From Pedobacter sp. D749 (GTDB taxonomy: Bacteria; Bacteroidota; Bacteroidia; Sphingobacteriales; Sphingobacteriaceae), in assembly GCF_019317285.1 (NCBI RefSeq), contig NZ_CP079218.1, forward strand, positions 1-64,000: a DNA stretch of 64,000 nucleotides. Reading direction: 5' to 3'. The notes under the pieces are model-generated. The model saw only the letters and a list, made by a program, of their open reading frames with translations. It did not search any database and was not told the origin of the DNA. Both the position numbers and the translations under genes were made by a program. The first letter of the stretch is position 1. Each line of letters opens with the position of its first letter. This document shows positions 31,633 through 39,803 of the stretch, piece by piece.

Positions 31633-32766
31633 ATGATGGAAGAAGAACAAAAAGAAGAGTCGGTCAGACATTTTTTAGATCTGGTTAAAAAATCCAGGCG
31701 CGGAAAGCTCAAAATCTATATTGGCATGAGTGCTGGTGTGGGTAAAACTTACCGTATGCTTCAGGAATCGCATGCATTACTGCGAAATGGGGTAGATATT
31801 TGTATCGGTTATGTAGAAACCCACAAAAGGGTAGAAACAGAAGCCCTTGTTACAGGCCTTCCGGTTATTCCGAGGCGGAAAATCTTTTATCGGGGCAAGG
31901 AAATCGAAGAGATGGATCTTAAAGGAATCATGAATCGCCATCCGGAGATTGTTATTGTAGATGAACTTGCCCATACCAATGCCGAAGGTAGTAAAAACAC
32001 CAAACGCTGGCAGGATGTTTTCGATCTGCTTGAGGCAGGGATCAGCGTAATCTCTGCAGTAAATATTCAGCACCTGGAAAGCATTAATGAAGAAATTGAG
32101 CAGATTACAGGCATAGCTGTTACCGAACGGATCCCGGATAAGATATTGGAGCTAGCCGATGAGATCGTAAATATCGACCTTACAGCTGATGAACTGGTTA
32201 CCCGCCTTAAAGAAGGCAAAATTTACGATCAATCAAAGATCGAAAGGGCATTGGGTAATTTTTTTCAATCTGATAAAATTCTTCAGCTGCGCGAGCTGGC
32301 CTTAAAAGAGGTAGTACACCAGGTAGAACGCAAAATCCAGACCGAAATTCCCAAATCAATTAAACTTAGGCCCGAACGCTTTTTGGCCTGTATTTCTTCC
32401 AACGCCGAAACTGCAGGCGTAGTGATCAGGAAAACAGCAAGACTTGCTTCCTATTATCGGTCGCCATGGATGGTGCTGTATGTACAAAGCGATAGTGAAA
32501 GCATGGAACGCATTAAACTGGATAAACAACGCCATCTGATTAACCATTTTAAACTGGCTACCGAACTGGGTGCTGAAGTAATTAAAATAAAAAGTAACGC
32601 TATTACCAGGACCATCATCGATATCGCCACTGAAAAAGAAGTAACCACGATATGCATTGGTAAACCTCATCTTAATATTTTTCAGGTAATTTTACGTACT
32701 GCGGTTTTTAATGGCTTGCTCAAGAATCTGGCGATGAAAGATATTGATCTCGTTATCCTATCTTAA
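31633..32766 (+). CDS. KdpD sensor domain protein lacking a histidine kinase
   Basis: A 377-aa protein that covers only the N-terminal cytoplasmic part of KdpD. The KdpD domain has GMSAGVGKT (31-39, Walker A-like), IVIVDELAHTN and TVNIQHLES-type NIQHLES motifs; a Usp-like domain follows (about 245-377) and the protein ends there. The four membrane helices, dimerisation and ATPase domains of KdpD are absent, and no kdpE lies nearby. It probably senses or binds ligand and acts on KdpFABC or another kinase. A start 3 bp later is equally possible. Confidence 0.9.
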   Translation: MMEEEQKEESVRHFLDLVKKSRRGKLKIYIGMSAGVGKTYRMLQESHALLRNGVDICIGYVETHKRVETEALVTGLPVIPRRKIFYRGKEIEEMDLKGIMNRHPEIVIVDELAHTNAEGSKNTKRWQDVFDLLEAGISVISAVNIQHLESINEEIEQITGIAVTERIPDKILELADEIVNIDLTADELVTRLKEGKIYDQSKIERALGNFFQSDKILQLRELALKEVVHQVERKIQTEIPKSIKLRPERFLACISSNAETAGVVIRKTARLASYYRSPWMVLYVQSDSESMERIKLDKQRHLINHFKLATELGAEVIKIKSNAITRTIIDIATEKEVTTICIGKPHLNIFQVILRTAVFNGLLKNLAMKDIDLVILS

Positions 32767-32819
32767 AAATAAAAATTGCTGATCACACAATTCTCAATTA
32801 ATCAAAACCATATTCCTTT

Positions 32820-33212
32820 ATGTCGGTTGAAATAATAGGACCTAAGGATAGTGATATGGAAAAAAAGGATACTAAAACACATTTGATTAATGAAATTACC
32901 ACTACAGGATTGCAAGCTGCGGCGAAGAAACTAGGTGCTTCGGCAAGTAAGGCACAGATTAAAAAGGGTGTTTCAAAACACATCAGTTTAATAGATGAGC
33001 TAATGCATATTGCTTTAATCAAAAATAAGGATTCATCGAAAAGGGTGCAGCGCAATATTGAATTTGTTGGCCTGGGTATAATGGCGGCGCATACTTTTTA
33101 CCGTGGTTTTAAAACGAGAAAAAGGTTATTGATTTTCGAAGGGATTTTTCTTACAGCTGCTCTTGGTGGAGTGTTATTGGCCACGCAACTTAAAGCATTA
33201 AACGGCAAATAG
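32820..33212 (+). CDS. Hypothetical 130-aa protein, two hydrophobic segments
   Basis: The N-terminal half is a charged helix pair (KLGASASKAQIKKGVSKH); two hydrophobic segments follow at about 83-98 and 107-124. ATG 32820 or the Met at 32856 could start it. It may be the last member of the kdp cluster, 53 bp after the KdpD-like gene. I do not recognise the family. Confidence 0.6.
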   Translation: MSVEIIGPKDSDMEKKDTKTHLINEITTTGLQAAAKKLGASASKAQIKKGVSKHISLIDELMHIALIKNKDSSKRVQRNIEFVGLGIMAAHTFYRGFKTRKRLLIFEGIFLTAALGGVLLATQLKALNGK

Positions 33213-33237
33213 TGTGATGTATAGGAGTTGCGGAAAG

Positions 33238-33361
33238 TCGTCATCTCGATCCGAGAGCTATCGGATGAAACGTAATGAAATGGGGCGATCTTCAATAGAT
33301 TTAGCTTCGCTAAGCACTACCTGGTTTCTAGACTGCGTTGCCCTCTGATCGAAATGACGAT
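33238..33361. repeat. Palindromic repeat at the end of the kdp cluster
   Basis: Begins CGTCATCTCGATCCGAGAGC, continues TATCGGATGAAACGTAATG and ends GATCGAAATGACGA. More degraded than the two copies upstream, with a longer internal region (GATCTTCAATAGATTTAGC ...). Confidence 0.7.
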
Positions 33362-33375
33362 TTTTTTATTGTGAA

Positions 33376-34116
33376 TTACACCAATACCGAACCACCATCT
33401 ACCACAATTACTTGCCCTGTGCCGTATTGTTGTTTCATGGTGTATAAAAATGCCTGTGCAATATCGCCGGCTTCTCCAACGCGCTTTACAGGTAAACGTT
33501 CACCCACACCAACATAGAGGTTATTTCTATCCTCATCGCTCATGCTGTTCCATAAATTGGTTTTAACCACACCTGGCGATACCAAATTTACACGTACTGG
33601 TGCCAGTTCTACAGCCATTGCACGGGTAAAACCTTCCATGGCGCCACAAATACTGGCTGCTACGCCCCAGCCGGCACTTGGCCGTGGGCTGGCAATACCT
33701 CCTGTTAAATTAATAGAACCACCTGCCTTAATTTTCTTTGCTGCATATTTAACTGCAGCAAAAGCACCCCAATACCTTAATGTAAAAAACTGACGGGCAT
33801 CATCCAGGTCAGTTTCATCAATCGTATTCAAGACCAGATTTTCGCCTGCGGTATATACCAGGTGATCGAAAGATTCCACTGAATTAAAAAACTGTTTGAT
33901 GTTTTCTTCTTTACTCAGATCTACGGCAAAGCCTTTGCAGTTTTCGGGTAAGGATTTTAATGCCTCATTAATCCTGTTTTCATTACCGGAAACAATTACC
34001 ACTTTTGCACCATCGTACGCTGCGGCCTGTGCGGTTGCAAAACCTAGACCTGAGCTTCCACCTAATATGATCACTGTTTTTCCTTTGAGTGTAAATTCAT
34101 TTGCTTTTATTTTCAT
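33376..34116 (-). CDS. Atypical short-chain dehydrogenase lacking YxxxK
   Basis: A 246-aa SDR-fold protein: TGxxxGxG site read as GGSSGLG at about 19-25, VYTAGE in place of NNAG, and a C-terminal VDGG. In the active-site helix, classical YxxSK is replaced: VAASICGAMEGF has Val where Tyr and Ile/Cys where Lys should be. It may bind nucleotide without classical hydride transfer. It is divergent from a Crp/Fnr gene with a palindrome between. Confidence 0.82.
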   Translation of the reverse strand: MKIKANEFTLKGKTVIILGGSSGLGFATAQAAAYDGAKVVIVSGNENRINEALKSLPENCKGFAVDLSKEENIKQFFNSVESFDHLVYTAGENLVLNTIDETDLDDARQFFTLRYWGAFAAVKYAAKKIKAGGSINLTGGIASPRPSAGWGVAASICGAMEGFTRAMAVELAPVRVNLVSPGVVKTNLWNSMSDEDRNNLYVGVGERLPVKRVGEAGDIAQAFLYTMKQQYGTGQVIVVDGGSVLV

Positions 34117-34165
34117 GATGTTGTAAATTGAAGTGCAAATTTTGAGATATCAACGACCAATTCAC

Positions 34166-34179
34166 TTACCAATTGGTAA
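34166..34179. promoter_or_regulatory. Palindromic operator TTACCAATTGGTAA
   Basis: A perfect 14-bp palindrome in the 118-bp gap between the divergent SDR and Crp/Fnr genes; an extra half-site ACCAATT lies at 34156-34162. It is a natural target for autoregulation by the neighbouring regulator, though Crp/Fnr sites usually have spaced half-sites, so another family may bind it. Confidence 0.6.
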
Positions 34180-34234
34180 AAACGGTCTGAGCTTGTATTT
34201 TTGTTACTCAACTCCATATCATATATAAATCCCA

Positions 34235-34810
34235 ATGCCGAACAAACTTATCAGCTACCTGAAACTGTACCATCAAATTTCGGCAGAAGAAGAACAGTAT
34301 ATCATAGAAGCCTTTAATCTCAAAATGTTTAAAGAAGGAGAAGCGCTTTCCCAGCCAGACAGTATTAGCAAAGAACTTTTTTTTATTGTTGATGGCGTAC
34401 TCCGGATCGTTATCCGAAATGAAAAGGGGAATGAAGTGACTCATTATTTTTTAAAGGAAAATCAGTTTTGTACGATATTGAATAGTTTCCATAAGCAGAT
34501 ACCAGCAGAAGAGTGTATACAAGCAGCCTGCAATTGTGAAGTTTTAGGCATTAGCAGAACAGCACTTTTGAAACTTTACGAACAGGTACCCTATCTAAAA
34601 ACACTTATTGATCAGATTACACAACAAGCTTTGATAGACAAGATTAATATCCGAAATGCCTATTTGGGGCAGGATTCTGCCAATAGATACCGGTTGTTTG
34701 TTGCCCGTCAGGCCGATATTGCCCTGCGCGTATCATTAACAGATGTAGCTTCTTATTTGGGCATCACACCACAATCTTTATCCAGGATCAGAAGGCAGAT
34801 CAATAGCTAG
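34235..34810 (+). CDS. Crp/Fnr family transcriptional regulator
   Basis: A 191-aa protein with an N-terminal cyclic-nucleotide-binding-like beta-roll (EEEQYIIEAFNLKMFKEGE, then FFIVDGVLRI) and a C-terminal winged-helix with SLTDVASYLGITPQSLSRIRRQ as recognition region. The phosphate-binding cassette of true cAMP binders is not evident, so it likely senses another ligand or protein. It probably controls the divergent SDR gene through the palindrome between them. Confidence 0.88.
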   Translation: MPNKLISYLKLYHQISAEEEQYIIEAFNLKMFKEGEALSQPDSISKELFFIVDGVLRIVIRNEKGNEVTHYFLKENQFCTILNSFHKQIPAEECIQAACNCEVLGISRTALLKLYEQVPYLKTLIDQITQQALIDKINIRNAYLGQDSANRYRLFVARQADIALRVSLTDVASYLGITPQSLSRIRRQINS

Positions 34811-34977
34811 TTATTATCTTCACTAATTACAGGAACACTTTTTTAATAGTAGATAAAACATTGGCGTAGTGGCCATACCCGGCCAAATATTGATCAAGCC
34901 ATTAAAAAAGCATCCTTATACATTAGGATTACTTTTTAGTGCCTCATAGGTACGTTCATTTAAGTGTGGTTAGAGGC

Positions 34978-34985
34978 TACTTTTG
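34978..34985 (+). promoter_or_regulatory. Candidate -7 box for the downstream SDR gene
   Basis: TACTTTTG followed by CATTT, identical in box and next bases to rRNA P1, within the 341-bp gene-free gap 34811-35151. No TTG is found at 17-23 bp upstream, so support is partial. Nothing else is recognisable in the gap. Confidence 0.35.
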
Positions 34986-35151
34986 CATTTCTTACTTTAG
35001 CCTGTCCTTGTTCAAAAGCAATACCCGATTTTTGTAGCCTTGTCATTCATTTTAACATATTTATATGACACTTTTTAGCCAGAAAATTGTTCAATTTATA
35101 TCACCACATAGCAATAGAAATTTTATCGTAAACATTATTAAAAATCAAAGA

Positions 35152-35946
35152 ATGGATTTACAGTTAAAGCATAAAACAGCTTTTATAAGTGGCTCTACCG
35201 CTGGGATCGGATTCGCCATTGCTGAAAGTTTATTAAAAGAAGGTGTAAAAGTGATTATCAATGGCCGGTCGCAAAGCAGTGTGGATGATGCCGTGAAGTC
35301 GTTGCAAGGTATTGCCGGGAAAGATTTTATTTCAGGCATAGCTGCTGACTTTTCGAAAGCTGATGAAGTAAATAACCTGATTGATAAACTTCCGGAGATC
35401 GATATACTGATCAATAATGCGGGGATTTTTGAACCTAAAGCCTTTGAAGATATCAGTGATGATGATTGGTTTAGGTTTTTCGAAGTCAATGTAATGAGCG
35501 GAATCAGGTTATCTCGGCAGCTATTCCCTAAAATGTTAAAGAAAAATTGGGGCAGGATTATTTTTATCTCCAGTGAATCGGCAGTGTTTATTCCGGATGA
35601 AATGATCCACTATGGTATGACTAAAACTGCACAGCTGGCGGTTAGCCGTGGTTTGGCTGAACTAACCAAAGGTACTGAAGTAACCGTCAATTCAATTTTG
35701 CCTGGTCCTACCAAATCAAAAGGAGTTGGTGGTTTTATTGAAGATTTGGCTAAAACTGGAAACATTACCGTTGCTGAGGTAGAAGCCGATTTCTTTAAGA
35801 ACATGAGGCCTACTTCATTACTGCAACGCTTTCTTGATGTAAGTGAAATCGCAAACGCAGTTACTTTTTATGTAAGTCCATTAGCCTCGGGAACCAATGG
35901 GGCAGCCATTAGGGTAGAGGGCGGTTTGGTGAGATCGATATTGTAG
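35152..35946 (+). CDS. SDR family oxidoreductase
   Basis: A 264-aa classical SDR: cofactor site SGSTAGIG (about 15-22), NNAG, catalytic Ser in FISSESAVF and Tyr-Lys in YGMTKTA. ATG 35152 gives the normal family N-terminus; an upstream start at 35065 would add 29 residues without homology. NADP(H) or NAD(H)-dependent; substrate unknown. It stands alone. Confidence 0.9.
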   Translation: MDLQLKHKTAFISGSTAGIGFAIAESLLKEGVKVIINGRSQSSVDDAVKSLQGIAGKDFISGIAADFSKADEVNNLIDKLPEIDILINNAGIFEPKAFEDISDDDWFRFFEVNVMSGIRLSRQLFPKMLKKNWGRIIFISSESAVFIPDEMIHYGMTKTAQLAVSRGLAELTKGTEVTVNSILPGPTKSKGVGGFIEDLAKTGNITVAEVEADFFKNMRPTSLLQRFLDVSEIANAVTFYVSPLASGTNGAAIRVEGGLVRSIL

Positions 35947-36287
35947 TTGGTTACTTTCAGGCTATGCTTACAGATCAGAATGGCTTCAGTTAATTAAATG
36001 GCTGCATTTGATAACTAATTTAGAGCCTGTTTAAATTTTTATGACAAAAATAAATGGCTTTTTGCTGTCACAAGAGCGTAGTCTAAGTGTTTTATTAATG
36101 CGTTGAAATGGTCTTCGACTACGCTCAGACTGACATACGAAATAAATTTTATTTAATTTTAAACAAGATCTTATAATATCTCATTATTTATCCAGCAATG
36201 CAGGAGAGCTTTATCAACTGAATAAAGAATGGTTTCACTAAGACTATGGTTTCTTAAATTGGATTTAAGGTTTAAAAAAAAATATTA
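35947..36287. repeat. Gene-free gap with a degraded dispersed repeat
   Basis: No gene is seen. Around 36066-36136 a weak inverted repeat pairs CAAGAGCGTAGTC with GACTACGCTC, in a phrase TCTTCGACTACGCTCAGACT that resembles intergenic repeats of the phylum. Confidence 0.5.
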
Positions 36288-36800
36288 ATGTCTCAGAAAT
36301 TAGAAGTTTGGCAACGAGGGCCGCTGCCCGAAATTATTCCGATGTTACAGCCTGTAGCACATGCCTTATTGCAGGCAAGGGAAGAGATTAATGATTATAT
36401 GCTCGATTTCCCAGTCGAACTGCTTTGGCAACGCCCCGCAGGAATGGCATCTACAGGTTTTCATCTTCAACATTTAAGTGGGGTGCTTGATCGGGTATTT
36501 ACTTATGCCAGGGCCGAGGGCCTTTCTGAATTTCAATTTGCCCAGTTGGCCGAAGAGGGTAAAGATTCAGCAAAGAGATATACCGTAGCAGATCTTGTTA
36601 ACCGTTTCAATAAGCAGGTAGATCAGGCCTTAGTGCAAATCAAGAGTACAAACGAATCAACACTGTCCGATTATAGGGGCGTAGGGCGCGCAGGACTTCC
36701 TTCAACGGTTATTGGCCTGTTGTTCCATGCAGCAGAGCATACCATGCGCCATGTAGGGCAATTGATGGTTACCGTAGCCGTAGTGAAGAATAATAAATAA
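36288..36800 (+). CDS. DinB-like four-helix protein
   Basis: A 170-aa member of the DinB/YfiT superfamily. Likely metal ligands are the His residues in TGFHLQHLSG and the C-terminal HAAEHTMRHVGQL motif. Length and ending match the family. Function unknown; possibly a thiol-dependent transferase. A WYL regulator and another DinB gene follow, which may be linked. Confidence 0.78.
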   Translation: MSQKLEVWQRGPLPEIIPMLQPVAHALLQAREEINDYMLDFPVELLWQRPAGMASTGFHLQHLSGVLDRVFTYARAEGLSEFQFAQLAEEGKDSAKRYTVADLVNRFNKQVDQALVQIKSTNESTLSDYRGVGRAGLPSTVIGLLFHAAEHTMRHVGQLMVTVAVVKNNK

Positions 36801-36962
36801 ATTTAATTATTTGATAACCAGTTGTATATATTCTAATTTCATAAAAGATAATTCACTACTGCCATAAGGTTGTCACTAGGCTTGTTAAATTTGCTGAATG
36901 ATTAAAATAATTTATGGATCACCTTAAATTAGCTACTACAATCAATCCCCACATTTTTAAAG

Positions 36963-37928
36963 ATGGATATTACCAAAAGATTTGACCGGATACTACAGAT
37001 ATTTTTTTTATTGCAGTCTAAATCGATAGTCACTACTGAAGAATTACAAAAGCGTTTCGAAATCAGTTTAAGAACAATTTACAGGGATTTAAAAGCATTG
37101 GAGATTGCAGGTATTCCGATCGTAAATGAATCAGGATCTGGTTATTCAATTATGGAAGGTTTTAGGCTGCAGCCATCCAGGTTTAGTCAGGAAGAAATTC
37201 TTAGTTTAATGGTTGCCGAAAAAGTGATGCAGAAACATGAAACTGAATTTATTAAGAAACACTTTGAGGCGGCACTTATCAAAATAAAAAGTTCTTTTCA
37301 GGTGCATCAAAAAAGAGATTTCCTTCATTTAGAAGATACGATACATCTTAAAAACAACTTTACATCCAATGATTACCTGCCCAATATTATCGATGTTTTA
37401 CTCAATAGTACTTTAAAGAAGAAAGTAGTTCATATTCATTACCTTAAAAGTGGCGATATTCACACGGTAGATAGATCTGTAGAACCCATAGGCGTATTCT
37501 ACGAACACAGCCTTTGGTATCTTTTAGCTTATTGCCATCTAAGAAAAGATTACCGCAATTTTAGATTGGACAGGATTAAAAAAGTTTTGGTGCTTGAAGA
37601 AAAATTTACTATTGCACACCCACCAATTAACGAATTCAGGAATAAAAGTTTAGCCGAAAATGTGTTTAAAGTCGAAATTAAGGTAGACAGGAAGTATGCT
37701 CATTTTCTATATTGGGAGCGGCAGATTTTCGGATTTACAGGCGAAGAAATTTCAGATGATTTTGTGGTGATGTATTTCGACTGTTCCCTTGCAGTGGTTT
37801 CTTTTGTCCGCTGGTTTGTTAAATTTGTTGATGTGGCCGAAATTATAGAACCAGCCCATTTAAATAATGAGCTGGTTGAAATAATGGAATCTGGTTTAAA
37901 AAGGATAAACAATAAAAGAGCTATTTAA
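36963..37928 (+). CDS. WYL-domain transcriptional regulator (YafY-like)
   Basis: A 321-aa regulator with an N-terminal winged helix-turn-helix (TTEELQKRFEISLRTIYRDLKALE at about 22-45; DeoR/HTH_11 type) and a WYL domain (SLWYLLAYCHLRKDYRNFRLDRI at about 180-202). WYL domains bind nucleic acid or nucleotide ligands and control stress-related genes. It is convergent with a DinB gene 13 bp away, a common neighbour of YafY-like regulators. Confidence 0.9.
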   Translation: MDITKRFDRILQIFFLLQSKSIVTTEELQKRFEISLRTIYRDLKALEIAGIPIVNESGSGYSIMEGFRLQPSRFSQEEILSLMVAEKVMQKHETEFIKKHFEAALIKIKSSFQVHQKRDFLHLEDTIHLKNNFTSNDYLPNIIDVLLNSTLKKKVVHIHYLKSGDIHTVDRSVEPIGVFYEHSLWYLLAYCHLRKDYRNFRLDRIKKVLVLEEKFTIAHPPINEFRNKSLAENVFKVEIKVDRKYAHFLYWERQIFGFTGEEISDDFVVMYFDCSLAVVSFVRWFVKFVDVAEIIEPAHLNNELVEIMESGLKRINNKRAI

Positions 37929-37941
37929 GCTCTTTTATTGT

Positions 37942-38412
37942 TTAATAACGATCCCAGAAAAATGGAGGCTCAATGCCTAAGGCCCTTAAATACACAAAGC
38001 CTTGCCCGCGGTGGTGTATTTCGTTATCAATGAAATATAAAATGTGGCTAATTATCGTAAACTCGTACTGCCCGAATAATTTAATTGTTTCGTGAAGCTG
38101 ATCTTCAGAGATTTGGTTGAAGTATTCCACAATTTTTGGGGTATCCTCATCCCATTTATTTAGGATCTCTTCTTTGGTATTGAGTGGAAGATCATGACTA
38201 AAAGGCACTGTTTCTCTGGTAACCATTTCTTTTAAACCCGGAACATCAATCGATAACAACTCCTTAATTAATGCTGAAAAAGGTCTCATTCCGCCGATTG
38301 AAAATTCAAATAATTCTTTTTCAGGAAATTTTTCAATGGTTTTTCGGGTTAGTTTTCTGTGGCCTAACCAATGTTCTAGTAATTCGCCTTTAGTAATCAT
38401 AGTTGCTGACAT
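37942..38412 (-). CDS. DinB family protein
   Basis: A 156-aa DinB-like four-helix protein. Candidate metal ligands are H14 and/or H18 near the N-terminus (LEHWLGHRK), the His in TIISHILYF and the last His pair in DNEIHHRGQ. Convergent with the WYL regulator. An initiation a few codons downstream (Met5) is also possible. Confidence 0.82.
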   Translation of the reverse strand: MSATMITKGELLEHWLGHRKLTRKTIEKFPEKELFEFSIGGMRPFSALIKELLSIDVPGLKEMVTRETVPFSHDLPLNTKEEILNKWDEDTPKIVEYFNQISEDQLHETIKLFGQYEFTIISHILYFIDNEIHHRGQGFVYLRALGIEPPFFWDRY

Positions 38413-38549
38413 TTTGTTATATTATTTAATAGAACAAAGCTAAAACTGGCCTATGACAACTGTTTGTCAGTAGAAAAATGATATGTTACATTTTTTAAAA
38501 ATTTCTATTCAGCGGGTTACCGATAGTTGTGGTTACTCAATGCTGTCCT

Positions 38550-38801
38550 TTATTTCAAACCTCTTTCTTTTAAAAGATTTTCTATCTCCTGACTGTTATA
38601 TTTTGAGTTATTAGTTAGCTTATAGATGAAAAATAAAGGGATGAGCGTCAAAAGGCCTAAAGTATTTTTCATCACGCTGTAAAATATAATACCAGCCAGA
38701 AAGCCTATTAATATTGCATTGGTTATAACTGCTGATTTCCTTTTTTTTGCTTCTAGCAAGAGTTCTTGATCGGTTAATTCAGATAGTGTTTTTTGCTCCA
38801 T
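38550..38801 (-). CDS. Small membrane protein (83 aa)
   Basis: A charged N-terminal helix (LSELTDQELLLEAKKRK), two adjacent membrane helices (about 24-42 and 46-62) and a hydrophilic tail. I do not recognise a function; such proteins are frequent in Bacteroidota. Confidence 0.7.
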   Translation of the reverse strand: MEQKTLSELTDQELLLEAKKRKSAVITNAILIGFLAGIIFYSVMKNTLGLLTLIPLFFIYKLTNNSKYNSQEIENLLKERGLK

Positions 38802-38996
38802 TTTTGGTTTATTTAGATCATTTTTTAAAGGGCATTCATCCCTTAGCGAATACTCAAATATAATTAATACCTGCTATTGGTAAAACAGAGATTGCGGTTA
38901 TAATCCTGCGTTATTAATTTGGTTAGCTAAGGGCTTGTGAAAATTGAAAGCCATAAAAATAACCAACATTCTTTACCCTATAACTTTGCATCTACA

Positions 38997-39110
38997 ATGA
39001 TACGTAATATACTAAGGCGGGTTGAAAAGATTGAGAAGTTGCTTATAAGAAAGGATTTTCAATACTATTGTTTTAGGAGTACTAAGTCTTGCAAGGCTAT
39101 TGATGGATAA
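38997..39110 (+). CDS. Possible 37-aa small protein
   Basis: A short frame starting M-I-R-N-I-L-R-R-V-E-K in the 345-bp gap 38802-39146. A good -7 box, TAACTTTG, lies at 38981-38988, 8 bp before the ATG, which would give a nearly leaderless mRNA. The N-terminal part is an amphipathic basic helix; the rest is Cys-containing and irregular. Could be a remnant or chance. Confidence 0.25.
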   Translation: MIRNILRRVEKIEKLLIRKDFQYYCFRSTKSCKAIDG

Positions 39111-39146
39111 CAACAAGACTTGAGCACTCAGCCATTGAAATAACAA

Positions 39147-39626
39147 CTACCACTCGCTTTCTAACGTTCTATCGATAACCCAAGGAATTATGATTTCAAT
39201 TTCAATCTGAATCAAATTATTTTTATCTTTAAAATAGGTTAGATCATCGCCCTTGGTGAAACCGATTTTAAAAGAATCTGTTATAGGATTTAGTTTAATT
39301 GTTTGTGAGCCATTAACTGAGACTAAACTATCAGTGCCCTCAAAGCTTCCTTTAAAATGAAATATTGCGCTATAGCGGTGTGTTCCGTCGTTTTCTTTAC
39401 ACATTCGCCAAACCTCACTTTCTTTGTGGTAATCTACACCAAGTTGATTGAATAAATGTTTAACCTGTTCTGGGAATATGTTATCTCTATTCTGAATATA
39501 ATTCAAGCAGTCATTACAATTACAATCCTCTGCGCTACCATTTTCAACGGCAGCGTAGGTTGATTTCGTGCTTTCCTGATCAACAGTTAAAACCCAATCT
39601 TTAAATGTAAATACGGTCATTGGCAT
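39147..39626 (-). CDS. Hypothetical protein with Cys cluster
   Basis: A 159-aa soluble protein with a compact cysteine motif, DCNCNDCLNY at about 34-43, then a helix and an all-beta C-terminal half ending in PWVIDRTLESEW. No signal peptide. The motif could bind zinc. I do not recognise a named family; an immunity-like or metal-binding role are both guesses. Confidence 0.65.
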   Translation of the reverse strand: MPMTVFTFKDWVLTVDQESTKSTYAAVENGSAEDCNCNDCLNYIQNRDNIFPEQVKHLFNQLGVDYHKESEVWRMCKENDGTHRYSAIFHFKGSFEGTDSLVSVNGSQTIKLNPITDSFKIGFTKGDDLTYFKDKNNLIQIEIEIIIPWVIDRTLESEW

Positions 39627-39803
39627 TATATTCTACCTCCTTCTTGCGCGAAAGTCTTGGTGAGTAAGGGAAAAAGGCAAGTTGGCTTCTACATTCATTG
39701 TTTAATGAATTAGGGTTTTCTAAAAAAAAATAAACGGATTTAACAAAAGCATAAGCCTTGCCTTTTTGAGATCTAAAAGCTAACGATTTTGCTATATAGG
39801 TTT

